Below are positions 18,965 through 28,761 of a stretch of DNA of 64,000 nt, piece after piece. Origin of the DNA: Flavobacteriaceae bacterium (GTDB taxonomy: Bacteria; Bacteroidota; Bacteroidia; Flavobacteriales; Flavobacteriaceae); contig CANKLE010000003.1 in NCBI GenBank assembly GCA_947483075.1, forward strand, positions 124,001 through 188,000, given 5' to 3'. The position numbers and the translations under genes were made by a program. The notes under the pieces are model-generated. The model made no database searches. It saw only the letters and a list, made by a program, of their open reading frames with translations, and was not told the DNA's origin. The number at the start of each line of letters is the position of its first letter. Position 1 is the first letter of the stretch.

Positions 18965-20878
18965 CTAAGAGAATTTAGTTAATTGAAAAGTGTCCTTGAT
19001 CAGTTCTTCTAAATCTTTTAGGGGCAGTAGGGCATTTTTTAATTTTTCCTTATCAGATTTTGATAATTCATCGAGCACCACATACTGACCTGTACTGTCA
19101 TTTTTAAGTCCTTCTATTGTTCGGATACGTGAAATTGCAATAAAAGCATCGGCACAATTTAAAAATAACTCCGAATTTTTTACATCAACCATGGCCAATT
19201 GCTTAAATCGCATATAAGTATTTGTAATTCCGCGAATATTATGGTGCAGAATAAACAGCCTCGCGCTATCTATTAGTGCCGCTTGTACTCTGTTTTTAAT
19301 GTCAAATTTATCTTTGTGAGGGCCTGTTTCTTCTACATTTAATTTTTTAAAGAAACTCAATGGCGGGGGTTTACGCAACGTATCATTCCCCAAATAATCA
19401 AAAAATAATTTATTTTTAAACGTCTGTTGAAACAAAACGTCCGAAAGGGTTTCTTCAAATTTAGGCTCGCCAAACACAAAATTCAAATCAAAGAAAACAG
19501 AATTAATTTCATTAGAATTTTCACCTGGATTTTTAATCCAATTTGTATATTGTTTTGTCCAGTCTGTCAATGATTTAGTCCAAATTATATTTGATGAATT
19601 ATGGCCGTATACACAACTCGAATACCCGATGTATTCTAAGTAAGAATTTACTTTCTTAGACAGGCGGATGAAGTAATCTTTCACAGCGGTAAAATACTCG
19701 TCAGCGACATCGTCAAACACCAATAAATTATCTGCATCTGTGAGTAATAATTGCTCTTTTCTGGCTTGACTTCCGGTGCTGATCCAGGCAAATCGAGCAG
19801 GAGGGGAACCCAAATCCAATATTGCCAACTCAATAGATCGCTTCAATAATGCCGTTGTGATTTCGGAAGAAATATTGCTACTGTGCGATAAGGGAATATT
19901 CTTTAAAATAGAGGTCTGAATGAGTTCCGTGAGTTTTGAACGCACTAATTTTAGCGAAACTACATCTTGTGAACGTTTAATTTCTTTTATTAAAACCCCA
20001 GGATTACTGGCTTGGGCTAATATCAGATCGTGTTCTCTAATTACCCCACGAATTTCAGATTTATCGGTTCCGTCTTGGGTAACACACAAATGACTCACAT
20101 TGTGTTTCAGTAATAACAATTGTGATTCGGCCAAAGAAACATTTTCAGGAACAGTAACAACAGGGCTGCTCATGATTTTCTCCACAGGCGTATCGATTGC
20201 ATAGCGGCCGGTTGCAATTTTAGAACGCATATCAGTATCCGTTACAATACCAACCGGGTATTTGTTATGCAAAACTAATACGCTGTCTAATACATTTTCA
20301 GTCATCAACTGCGCCACATCTTTTACCAAATGAGTAGGACTACAAACCAAGGGTGTTTTATTATACACCAGCGACTGAAACAAATGAATATCAGACTGTT
20401 GGTTACCCAATATCACATTGTCTGACATTAATTTCCCTTTAGTTTCTAAATCTCCCGGATTGGTCGAATTGGTTGCAAAACTTTCCAGCAAGAAATTAAG
20501 AACTTCCGAATTTTGAGCCACAAACGGACGAAAAGTAGCAATTGGAATTGCATACACCAAACATTCTTCGCGCGCCTTGGCTGTCATCATGTAATTGTTC
20601 TTTGCGAAAAAAGGGCGCAAACCAAATACATCACCCGCTGTACATTTATTCAAAAAAGTTTCTTCTGCATCAGAGATAACCGATAAGTTTATAATGCCTT
20701 GCGCAACTACATAGAAACTGTCGTGCAGCACATCATTAATCCGAAATAGAGTTTGGTTTTTTTCGAGATGTATTACTCGAATATGTGTTGCTACAGTAAG
20801 CATTTCCAGATCAGATAGTATACTGAATGGCAAATAGCTTTTTAGAAATACTGCAATTTGGTTTGCAACTGGATTCAT
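18965..20878 (-). CDS. DUF294 nucleotidyltransferase-like protein with cNMP-binding and CBS domains
   Basis: A 637-residue cytoplasmic signalling-type protein. Domain order: cyclic-nucleotide-binding-like domain (about 20-130), a CBS pair (about 170-290, with GIVTDTDMRSKI and GVIREHDL), a DUF294 nucleotidyltransferase-like domain with GSQARKEQLLLTDADN at 369-384 (the DxD metal motif is intact), and a C-terminal DUF294_C helical domain. Family members are predicted protein or small-molecule nucleotidyltransferases related to GlnD, controlled by ligands of the CBS or cNMP domains. The function is not established. Its linkage with acs and a DnaQ-like gene suggests a role in acetate or acetyl-CoA metabolism. 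Confidence 0.85.
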   Translation of the reverse strand: MNPVANQIAVFLKSYLPFSILSDLEMLTVATHIRVIHLEKNQTLFRINDVLHDSFYVVAQGIINLSVISDAEETFLNKCTAGDVFGLRPFFAKNNYMMTAKAREECLVYAIPIATFRPFVAQNSEVLNFLLESFATNSTNPGDLETKGKLMSDNVILGNQQSDIHLFQSLVYNKTPLVCSPTHLVKDVAQLMTENVLDSVLVLHNKYPVGIVTDTDMRSKIATGRYAIDTPVEKIMSSPVVTVPENVSLAESQLLLLKHNVSHLCVTQDGTDKSEIRGVIREHDLILAQASNPGVLIKEIKRSQDVVSLKLVRSKLTELIQTSILKNIPLSHSSNISSEITTALLKRSIELAILDLGSPPARFAWISTGSQARKEQLLLTDADNLLVFDDVADEYFTAVKDYFIRLSKKVNSYLEYIGYSSCVYGHNSSNIIWTKSLTDWTKQYTNWIKNPGENSNEINSVFFDLNFVFGEPKFEETLSDVLFQQTFKNKLFFDYLGNDTLRKPPPLSFFKKLNVEETGPHKDKFDIKNRVQAALIDSARLFILHHNIRGITNTYMRFKQLAMVDVKNSELFLNCADAFIAISRIRTIEGLKNDSTGQYVVLDELSKSDKEKLKNALLPLKDLEELIKDTFQLTKFS

Positions 20879-21186
20879 TGGGTATAAAAAAATAGGAGTG
20901 GTAAATTTATAGGTTATCTATATAGAAAACAAGCATTGATTGTGGATTCCATAAACAATTTTCTATTTTACATAATATAAATTATAGTTTAAAATATACA
21001 TGCTGATTATCCTCGTATACTGGCTATATCCCTAAAAAGTTTTAAGTAGGATTTAGAATCAGCAGTGCATTTAGTCGATGTTTACTAATAGCTATTGTAT
21101 AAGTGTATAGCGCAGTGCAAAATGTTGTTCTATATTTGTGCTAGCATTTTTTACTAAACACTTAAGATTTTAGATATTTATTCAGA
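20879..21186. other. Divergent intergenic region, 308 bases
   Basis: AT-rich gap between the divergent DUF294 and DUF4832 genes. On the plus strand a perfect Bacteroidota -7 element, TATATTTG, lies at 21131-21138, about 50 bases before the DUF4832 start; no convincing TTTG -33 element sits at the usual distance. On the minus strand TAAATTTA occurs about 20 bases before the DUF294 start. No RNA gene, repeat or small coding region was recognised. Confidence 0.5.
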
Positions 21187-22827
21187 ATGAAATACCTATT
21201 TGCATTTATTAGCTGTTTGATATACATAACTATTTCCGCTCAAATGAGCTCGGTTACGTATGGAATATCAAATGAAAAAATAGCCAATCCTGAACGTGGG
21301 TTTTATAAATATTCTCAAACTTCTACAAACCCTTATATTTTTTTAGAGGCTTCAACTTTACAGACATACAGAACAACCGATAAAATTTCGTTGTTGTATC
21401 GAGATTTTCAACTCAATAAATTTAGCACTAAAAACCTTAGCCCTGAATTTTTAGAAAATATCAGTCAAGATTTCCAAACTATTCGTGTTGCGGGTCTAAA
21501 AGTGATTGTGCGATTTTCCTATTCTCAATCTGAAAGTAGTGCACAACGAGATGCCTCCAAATTAATGATTTTGCGTCATATTCAGCAGCTCAAACCTATT
21601 TTGCAAGCGAATAGCGATGTGATTGCGGTAGTACAAGCCGGATTTATTGGGTCTTGGGGAGAATGGTATTACACCAGTCAAGCTGAATTTGGGGGTTGGG
21701 GATTTGACGAAAAGATCATCTCGCCAGAACAATTGGCCAATAGAAAAGAAATCATCTCCGCTTTGTTGGACGCACTACCTGCTTCGAGAATGATTCAATT
21801 GCGAAATATCGATATGAAACAGAATCTATTTTCGATTGAACACCTCACCAATAAAACGGCCTACTCAGGATCAGCCGCTTCGCGCATTGGGTTTCACAAC
21901 GATTGTTTTTTAGCCAATGATACCGACTCGGGGACTTTTTCTAATCCATCCGAACAAAATCATTTCTTGGCCCAAGAAAGTAGTTATGTACCTGTAGGTG
22001 GTGAAACATGTAAACTCAATGCACCGCGAACCGATTGCTCCTCTGCGATTTTAGAAATGCAACAATTTCATTGGTCTTTTTTGAATATGGATTATTATCC
22101 GGAAGTCATTGCCGGTTTTCGGAATAATGACTGTATGAACGAAATAGAAAATAATTTAGGGTATCGTTTTCAATTGCAGTCTGCCTTGCTCCCCAAAGTA
22201 TTGGGAACTGCCGATTATTTATCAATCAGCATATCCCTCAAAAATATCGGATTTGCAGCCCCTTTCAATGCGCGAAAAGTTTTTTTAATTCTACGAAACA
22301 ATAAGACTGGCACAGAAATTAAGCTCCCCTTATCGGCAGATCCTCGGTATTGGTTTGGAAAAAGTGAATTTACCTTAAATGAAAACCTCAAACTCCCCAA
22401 AAACACGCCCAAAGGAAATTACTCTTTATTTTTGTCGTTGCCGGACGATGCGGTTGCTCTGGCCCAAAATCCTGCTTATGCAATTCAATTTGCCAACACC
22501 AATTGTTGGGAGGAATCAACCGGATACAATAGTTTAAACCACCGAATTACCCTAAAAGAAGGAAATATAGTTCAATCTACCAATAAACCGTTTGCGATTG
22601 CCCTCTATCCTATTCCAAAAAACCGTGAATTTCTAGTTTCTTTGCCCGACTGTCCATCGTATCAAATAAGTTTTTACAAAGCAAATGGCGATCCAATATC
22701 CATTAACACCGTAATGGATACCAATCTATTTTACATCAAAACAGAAGGCCTCCCTAAAGGAGTTTATGTAATGAGCGTTACCAAAGATGGGATAACGGAT
22801 AATCGTAAATTTGTGGTGAAAAAATAA
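21187..22827 (+). CDS. Secreted DUF4832/DUF4874 domain protein with T9SS type A sorting domain
   Basis: A 546-residue exported protein. It has a signal peptide (cleavage near TISAQ), a DUF4874-like N-terminal region (NPERGFYKY, LLYRDFQLN, GLKVIVRFSYSQ, QAGFIGSWGEWYY) and a DUF4832-like region from about residue 270 (YRFQLQSALLPK...LFLSLPDDA). It ends in a T9SS type A sorting module (about 470-546, ending NRKFVVKK). The GFIGSWGEW pattern resembles the strand ends of TIM-barrel glycoside hydrolases, and such a fold has been suggested for the family, but catalysis is unproven. It converges on the Pel-like cluster with a six-base gap. A role in handling the exopolysaccharide is only suggested by position. 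Confidence 0.75.
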   Translation: MKYLFAFISCLIYITISAQMSSVTYGISNEKIANPERGFYKYSQTSTNPYIFLEASTLQTYRTTDKISLLYRDFQLNKFSTKNLSPEFLENISQDFQTIRVAGLKVIVRFSYSQSESSAQRDASKLMILRHIQQLKPILQANSDVIAVVQAGFIGSWGEWYYTSQAEFGGWGFDEKIISPEQLANRKEIISALLDALPASRMIQLRNIDMKQNLFSIEHLTNKTAYSGSAASRIGFHNDCFLANDTDSGTFSNPSEQNHFLAQESSYVPVGGETCKLNAPRTDCSSAILEMQQFHWSFLNMDYYPEVIAGFRNNDCMNEIENNLGYRFQLQSALLPKVLGTADYLSISISLKNIGFAAPFNARKVFLILRNNKTGTEIKLPLSADPRYWFGKSEFTLNENLKLPKNTPKGNYSLFLSLPDDAVALAQNPAYAIQFANTNCWEESTGYNSLNHRITLKEGNIVQSTNKPFAIALYPIPKNREFLVSLPDCPSYQISFYKANGDPISINTVMDTNLFYIKTEGLPKGVYVMSVTKDGITDNRKFVVKK

Positions 22828-22833
22828 CGAAGC

Positions 22834-25800
22834 CTACTTCTTTTTTACTCGTTTTTTTAAATTGTGTTTGATCCCAAATTGCACCGAATTCGAATAGTAT
22901 TTAGATTGCAGGTAATATTCAACCCCTACACTAATGCTGGTGTAATCAAAAAGTTGGTACTGTAAGCTTCCGATGTAGCGCTGAAAGAAATCACTGTAAT
23001 CATCATAAAAATAACCCGCCTCAACTTTTGAACTGAAATTATTCTTTTGGTATTGCCAAGCTCCTCCTCCACCGGCAAAAAATCGATTACGAATCATCCA
23101 ATACGGATAACCATTAGTTAAATCAATTGAGCCTAAACTGTATTGCGATTCAAGAAAAGGCAGGAATTTAGACCGTCTAATTAATCCTCTATCGTACACC
23201 ATTCTATACGTAAGGCTTGCGCGTATTGCATCATCATAGGTTGTTACAGAATACGAAGTTGCATCAATGGGTGTGTATACTTTTCGGCCTTGTGGAGTAG
23301 CAATTCTGGGCAAAGGACCTGTAATTGTGTCGATACCAAGTTGGGCATTGGTGAAGTAATTGGTTTCAAACGAAATGCTTGAATTTACGTACTTGATGAA
23401 TTTAAAATCTTGGTAATAGTTAAATCGTATGGCGTACATTTTTTTGTGTACACCTGGAGCAGTTTCCAACGGAAATAAGTTCAATTCGGTGGCGCGGTAG
23501 GTATTGCCTTTTGCTATTGAATACCCTACGCCTGCTTGAACATACGGATTGGCTTTTCGGTCTACCTCTACTCTACCTCTATACCAATACCGTGGTTTAC
23601 GGTCCTCTAATGCAGAGGTAAATTTATACTGAAGGCCCATCAGACTTATGTAATAATTATCGGCATACACCTTGCTGATTGGCAAAGCAAAAAATTGGGA
23701 ATAAGTGCTAGAAAAACTATGTAAATTACGTTTTTGGTCTTTATGGGTATAGGTTAGTACGTTTTTTTGTACCGAAATTTTCTCCCGATTGGTTTCAACA
23801 TAACTCAATAAATCCAACACATCTCCTTTTTCAAGTCGGCGTTTTTTGGTGAGGTAGGCAATTACTTCAGGATAAAATAAGGCGCGTTCGTTTTCTAACA
23901 GCTCATCGATTAAGGGTTCTGCCTCATACACAACATCGGTATTCAAGGTTTTTCGAATTGTTTCTTTTGAGGGAATGTCTTTTATCGAATTGGCCAATAC
24001 CCACGAATCTTTAAACCTACCCATTTCATGATACACACTACTCATAATCACTTTAGCTTCTTCGTCGTCGGGGTTTTGAGCGATGTACAACACATATTGT
24101 TTTTCTAGCTCTTCGAAGTTTTTTAGTTCTATTAACCAATTCATTTTGGCTATAAAAGTAATTTCAGAACTGTAGCTCGACCAATCGTAGGCTTTTTGGT
24201 ATTGTTTTCTATCGGCATAATACCAAACCATCGCCGTGGCAATCTTGCCGTAATCTACAGAAGGCAAAACATCATTGGCAATTGGGCCAACTTCGTCGGG
24301 ATAAAACAGTAACAAATGCAAGAGCAAATTTATTTTACTCTCCGGATTTTGCTCCAGTTGATCAATTTGGGTGAGTACTTTTTTGATTTTATCTTTATAT
24401 TGTTCAACATCGAAGTTTAAGGCGTAATCGTGTAAAATTGATAAATCGTTGGGAGAAACTTCGAGTTGTTTGCTCATCCATTTTTCTTTTTCTACGATAT
24501 TCAAGTAGCCAATAACCCGATCTAATTCGGCAGAATACAATATATTGTTTTTGGATGGGTAAATCGTAACGTGCTTTTCGTACATCTTCCACATCTCGGC
24601 TGCTCTTCCTTCCCACGATTCGTGTTTGGCAAATAAGTTCCACTTGGTTGAATCGATTTCTGGCGTATTGGGCAATTCCAAACGCAATTTCTTTAATTCC
24701 TTTAGGAGCGCCAATTGCTCTTGGTCTACTCCAAAAGTGCCGTCAATAAATTGCTGTGCTTTTTCTGTATAATCGCCATACTTTTGTTGCATTTGTTGCA
24801 CAACTTGTTTTTGATTGGCCACTGAACCGATTGTTTTGGCATGTAAATCAAGTACAGAAATTGACGGATTATTGGTCGAGATACAGAACAAAAACCCGTC
24901 GCTGTAATTTGTTTTGTCGAACTTAATTTTCCGCCCGATCAAATCTTTTTCTATTTGGGCCGCGTTCGCATTTAGGGCATATAAAAACCAACTTTGCTTG
25001 TATTTGTTGGCCGGATTTCGGTCGGTCACTTGGTAAACTCCGTTTTTAGAAAGGTGTGCAAACCGAGCAGCTCGCCAATTGACCACAATGTTTGCGGCAT
25101 CATTGGCTTTTAGAAAGCGCAAACTCGGATAGGTAGTTTTCATGTTGGCTAGTAGCGAAGTAAACTCCTTGTACATAGATTTGTTGGAGCCTTTTGTAGT
25201 ATACCAACCCAATTCTTCGCCATTGCGTAAATTGTCTTTTTCTGCTTTTGTAGCTTTATGAGCTGGGATTTGATACACATCATCTGGATGCACAAAATGA
25301 TTCCATATTCCCGTGTATAAAAATGCAGATTGTATGTCATAATACCGCTCGTTATTCAGGTAGAAACCATTTGAAATACGCGGAAAATCGAATAAGTTTT
25401 TTTCATACGGATCGTAATCGTATTCGCGATCGCCGCCCAGTTCGAAATCACCCAAATATAAGCTACAGAAGTAATTGAGTGAGGGAACATTTTTCTTTAA
25501 CGTACTAATTCCATATTTGTCAATTTCATTCGAAGGCGGAACATATACCCTAGGTAGCTGGCCAAAATTACTCACCTCCCATTTTTTTAATGCCGTTTGT
25601 AATGAAACTCCCATATAATCGAGGTTGTTCCAATATTTTTTTTCTAATGAAACGTGATTGTACCCATGAAAGGCAACTTCAAATTTATTTCGCGCCACAT
25701 CATGTACAAGCCAATCGCAAAATAACTGATTGGCATTTTTTTCGACAATTTTTTGTTCGTTCCATTGGTCAAATGTAAAAGGCGGAACGATCTTATTGCG

Positions 25801-26766
25801 GTAATCAAAAGTGGTCATAGCCGTGTAGGGAATTCCATAAGTTTGACTAATTTTTTTCATGTCAGGCCACCAAATTTTTTTTACAAAATCTAGCATGCTT
25901 AGATCAAACTCATCGGCAATGGGCTGAACTTTCGAATCATATTGAGGGGCAGGGAAATCATCAAGAAATAGACTTGCAGTATTGGCGATCGGGTAAGGAA
26001 CTCCCTCTAAGCCCTGCAGCACGCCCGAAAACAACAACCCACGATCAGATTTATGAAAGGCATTTGATGTATTGATAAACACGACCGATCCCAAACCTAT
26101 TTTATTTTTAATAATTGCCGGATAGTTCGGATTTGATTTTGCCGAAGCCAATACTTCGATCGAAGAAGTAAAATTTGCTGCCGAAAACCCATAAAATTTA
26201 TCGTCGATTAAATAATCTTTACTGGCCAATCCGGGTAAAAATGGTTTTGTGAAATGAAAGCCTTTTGAGGTAATATCAAACGAAAAATCCGCTTGCGGTT
26301 TAAATCCTAAAAAATAACCCACCCTTTTGTCTTGAGAAACAAAGGGAATAAATAAGGTGCCGCCCTGGCTCACAAATTGCAGCATTTTTGACCACGACTC
26401 ATCACACAAATCGGCGGTGTTATACACACACAAAACGCGGGTTGTAGCGGCTATTCTTTGCGTTTTATTCCACTGGGTAAGGTCAATTTCGTTGTAGGGT
26501 ATTTTCGTATAGTCACAGGTCTTTCGAATATGCTTGGCATAGTCGCTATTTATTTTATCGGAACTATTTACAATATACTCAACCAATGGAGACGTGCTAA
26601 AACCCACTTCGGCATAGCGTTTACTCGAAAAAAAGTCTGTAGAAACATCCGAACTAGATTTATCATTAAAAACATCCAGTCCAGACCAATCATCAAATCC
26701 TGCACAATTCGAAAAGAAAAGTGAAATAAAGCACAGCAAAAATATAGATTGAACCCCTTTTCTCAT
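22834..26766 (-). CDS. Pel-like lipoprotein: DUF2194/deacetylase region, helical repeats and outer-membrane beta-barrel
   Basis: A 1310-residue protein that appears to join the roles of PelA and PelB. I start it at the ATG at 26766, two bases after the stop codon of the upstream gene; this exposes a lipoprotein signal peptide (MRKGVQSIF...FFSNC, lipid Cys21). Residues about 40-640 resemble DUF2194 of Pel operons: a Rossmann-like part, then a NodB-like deacetylase part with DD at 269-270 (LFLDDFP), the metal-binding HxxxH at 367-371 (FHGYNH), YVPPSNE and NHFVHPDD. Residues about 655-990 are helical and resemble TPR-type repeats. Residues about 1010-1310 alternate aromatic beta-strands such as YFYDDYSDFF and GVEYYLQSKYY, as in outer-membrane barrels. 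Expected work: partial deacetylation of the polymer and its passage across the outer membrane. A fold prediction is needed to prove the barrel. Confidence 0.75.
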   Translation of the reverse strand: MRKGVQSIFLLCFISLFFSNCAGFDDWSGLDVFNDKSSSDVSTDFFSSKRYAEVGFSTSPLVEYIVNSSDKINSDYAKHIRKTCDYTKIPYNEIDLTQWNKTQRIAATTRVLCVYNTADLCDESWSKMLQFVSQGGTLFIPFVSQDKRVGYFLGFKPQADFSFDITSKGFHFTKPFLPGLASKDYLIDDKFYGFSAANFTSSIEVLASAKSNPNYPAIIKNKIGLGSVVFINTSNAFHKSDRGLLFSGVLQGLEGVPYPIANTASLFLDDFPAPQYDSKVQPIADEFDLSMLDFVKKIWWPDMKKISQTYGIPYTAMTTFDYRNKIVPPFTFDQWNEQKIVEKNANQLFCDWLVHDVARNKFEVAFHGYNHVSLEKKYWNNLDYMGVSLQTALKKWEVSNFGQLPRVYVPPSNEIDKYGISTLKKNVPSLNYFCSLYLGDFELGGDREYDYDPYEKNLFDFPRISNGFYLNNERYYDIQSAFLYTGIWNHFVHPDDVYQIPAHKATKAEKDNLRNGEELGWYTTKGSNKSMYKEFTSLLANMKTTYPSLRFLKANDAANIVVNWRAARFAHLSKNGVYQVTDRNPANKYKQSWFLYALNANAAQIEKDLIGRKIKFDKTNYSDGFLFCISTNNPSISVLDLHAKTIGSVANQKQVVQQMQQKYGDYTEKAQQFIDGTFGVDQEQLALLKELKKLRLELPNTPEIDSTKWNLFAKHESWEGRAAEMWKMYEKHVTIYPSKNNILYSAELDRVIGYLNIVEKEKWMSKQLEVSPNDLSILHDYALNFDVEQYKDKIKKVLTQIDQLEQNPESKINLLLHLLLFYPDEVGPIANDVLPSVDYGKIATAMVWYYADRKQYQKAYDWSSYSSEITFIAKMNWLIELKNFEELEKQYVLYIAQNPDDEEAKVIMSSVYHEMGRFKDSWVLANSIKDIPSKETIRKTLNTDVVYEAEPLIDELLENERALFYPEVIAYLTKKRRLEKGDVLDLLSYVETNREKISVQKNVLTYTHKDQKRNLHSFSSTYSQFFALPISKVYADNYYISLMGLQYKFTSALEDRKPRYWYRGRVEVDRKANPYVQAGVGYSIAKGNTYRATELNLFPLETAPGVHKKMYAIRFNYYQDFKFIKYVNSSISFETNYFTNAQLGIDTITGPLPRIATPQGRKVYTPIDATSYSVTTYDDAIRASLTYRMVYDRGLIRRSKFLPFLESQYSLGSIDLTNGYPYWMIRNRFFAGGGGAWQYQKNNFSSKVEAGYFYDDYSDFFQRYIGSLQYQLFDYTSISVGVEYYLQSKYYSNSVQFGIKHNLKKRVKKK

Positions 26767-26767
26767 T

Positions 26768-28756
26768 TTATCGTTTTGTAAAAACCAAATCATGCATTTT
26801 ACTTGCCCCAGGCACATTTATAATTTCATAGATTGTGACCAAATCTGACTTGTAGAACACTTGAATTCGGCGACCTCTTTGCTTTAAAACTTGTAAAGTA
26901 TTTAGTAATGTATTGGTTAAGTTTGCGTTTTCTGCATATAAATTAAGTTCACTTTTATAGGTTGAATTGATCACAAACACCAAGACACTTTTTGGTAATG
27001 CAACCGTAGGATTGCTGGCTAAAAATAACTTATTTTTTTTGTAATGGGTAAAGATCGAATCTTTTGTTAAGTACTCCGCAATAAAATAGTCGTAATTCAT
27101 GAATTGGTGCCGATTTGTACTTATCACTTGTGTAGAATGATCATTAACAACCGTATAGGTGTTGGGATAAAAAACTTGTGAAATTTTATCGTACCCATTT
27201 AATATTTCTTTGGGCACCTTATCCGAATGTTTTAATTTGTTTACGGTTACATCTTGGTATTTTATGCTGTAATATACCATAGAAGCCAAAATTAGCAGTA
27301 GCGTTAATGGTTGTAATTGCTGAAGTGGATTACTAAATACTTCGAAAACAGAGAGCAGCAAAGCCAAGCCCAAACCAATTACAATTGGAAACAAAATAAT
27401 AAAAAGCACCTTTATTTTTTCTACATCAATCCAGGAATAATTCATTTCGGCCAAAAATATTAAGCCATTAAAAAACAGCAAAAATACCAGCGTGTTTTTC
27501 CATTCCCCTCTTTTCAACAGTATCAATACTAAGGCCAATATACTAGCAGCAATTGAAAAATACTGCAGGTATTTTATTATGATTTTTAAGGGCAAAAAAA
27601 GTTGCGGAAAATAAGAATAAGCGCTGATAGAAACTAAGTTTACTTTAAAAAACGAAACCAATTCCAATTGTTTTGTAAGTGAAATTAGTCCATACATGCT
27701 GAGAAAAACAAGGACGGCAGCAAAATAACACGCAGCCATTTTGAGTACAGCAATACCCTTTGTAGAAAGAGATGAAATAAATAAAAGCGCAATAAAAACT
27801 GGAGTAACAATAAAAAAGACAAAGAAATCAGTGAGTCCAATTGCAAAAAAAGCTACAAAAAATGAGCTGTGTAGACTAAGCGTTGACATGCGCAACAATT
27901 CGGGTTTTTGCATATAAACAAAAGTAGGAATGGCGAGTGTTAACGCCATTAGTATTGAATTGGTTTGCAATAAAAAATAAACATTATGTGGGCTAAACAC
28001 ATAAACCAAGGCAAAAATTAAGGACGTAACAAGTGGCGCGATGTATTTGGATGTCGTGATTTTATGTATCGACCAAAAAAGGAGTATCGAAAGTAAAATA
28101 GCTTCAAAAATAGAGGCGAAATGCAAAGAAATTTCGGGGGTAATGTCGGCGATTTTAGAATAAAAATTCAAAATAGCCAACTCTCCTATTGGGGTAAAAT
28201 CCTGACCAAACCATTGCTGATTATCGAGATTGATCATCTTTCCAATATCAATCGCCCAGGGATCTGATAAGGAATAATTATCAAAAATTATAAAGTAATA
28301 TCGGCTCAAGAAAGTAATAATGACTAGTACAATGGTGAGCAAAAACAACAATTTATTTTGATTTTTTTCAACTTCTGATTTAGGTTCTTTGAGGATAATC
28401 CAATTTTTTAATGGCGCTCCTAATTCTATCGTACGCAAGAGTTGTAAAAATCCAATCTTTACATTCGTCCCAAAATAATGTTTTAAGTTCCGTAAATTTT
28501 TAAGGCCTATGTGATCGAGAAGAAGCAGGAAAAAAAACACAAAAAAACAATTAAATAAATTGTAGGCGTTAATTTGAGAAAGTACTAAGGCCACCAATAA
28601 ATAGGCCGATCCATACCGAAACCAATTTTGAACAATAAAATCAATAAAATTTAAGTGGGCGTTTCGAATAAATTTTTTGTACAAGTAAAATACAAATAGG
28701 GCAATAAGGCATAACCTTATAAAACCTATTAATAATGAACTTGATAGTATAATCAT
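26768..28756 (-). CDS. Polytopic membrane protein of unknown function in Pel-like cluster
   Basis: A 662-residue inner-membrane protein with roughly 12-14 hydrophobic segments and a soluble C-terminal part of about 140 residues. I do not recognise the family. After the third or fourth segment, the loop FDNYSLSDPWAIDIGKM carries acidic residues, as the first periplasmic loop of GT-C glycosyltransferases does, so a lipid-sugar-dependent transferase is possible; this is weak. It lies six bases downstream of the GH114-like gene and one base before the PelAB-like lipoprotein, so it is firmly in the operon. It sits where PelD/PelE would be expected functionally, but it shows no GGDEF or GAF-like soluble domain. 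Confidence 0.6.
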   Translation of the reverse strand: MIILSSSLLIGFIRLCLIALFVFYLYKKFIRNAHLNFIDFIVQNWFRYGSAYLLVALVLSQINAYNLFNCFFVFFFLLLLDHIGLKNLRNLKHYFGTNVKIGFLQLLRTIELGAPLKNWIILKEPKSEVEKNQNKLLFLLTIVLVIITFLSRYYFIIFDNYSLSDPWAIDIGKMINLDNQQWFGQDFTPIGELAILNFYSKIADITPEISLHFASIFEAILLSILLFWSIHKITTSKYIAPLVTSLIFALVYVFSPHNVYFLLQTNSILMALTLAIPTFVYMQKPELLRMSTLSLHSSFFVAFFAIGLTDFFVFFIVTPVFIALLFISSLSTKGIAVLKMAACYFAAVLVFLSMYGLISLTKQLELVSFFKVNLVSISAYSYFPQLFLPLKIIIKYLQYFSIAASILALVLILLKRGEWKNTLVFLLFFNGLIFLAEMNYSWIDVEKIKVLFIILFPIVIGLGLALLLSVFEVFSNPLQQLQPLTLLLILASMVYYSIKYQDVTVNKLKHSDKVPKEILNGYDKISQVFYPNTYTVVNDHSTQVISTNRHQFMNYDYFIAEYLTKDSIFTHYKKNKLFLASNPTVALPKSVLVFVINSTYKSELNLYAENANLTNTLLNTLQVLKQRGRRIQVFYKSDLVTIYEIINVPGASKMHDLVFTKR

Positions 28757-28761
28757 AGAAT

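Noticed and set aside
26767..26817. Longer start for the Pel-like lipoprotein
   Set aside because: It would add 17 residues before the lipoprotein signal and overlap the previous gene; the ATG at 26766 gives a proper signal peptide.
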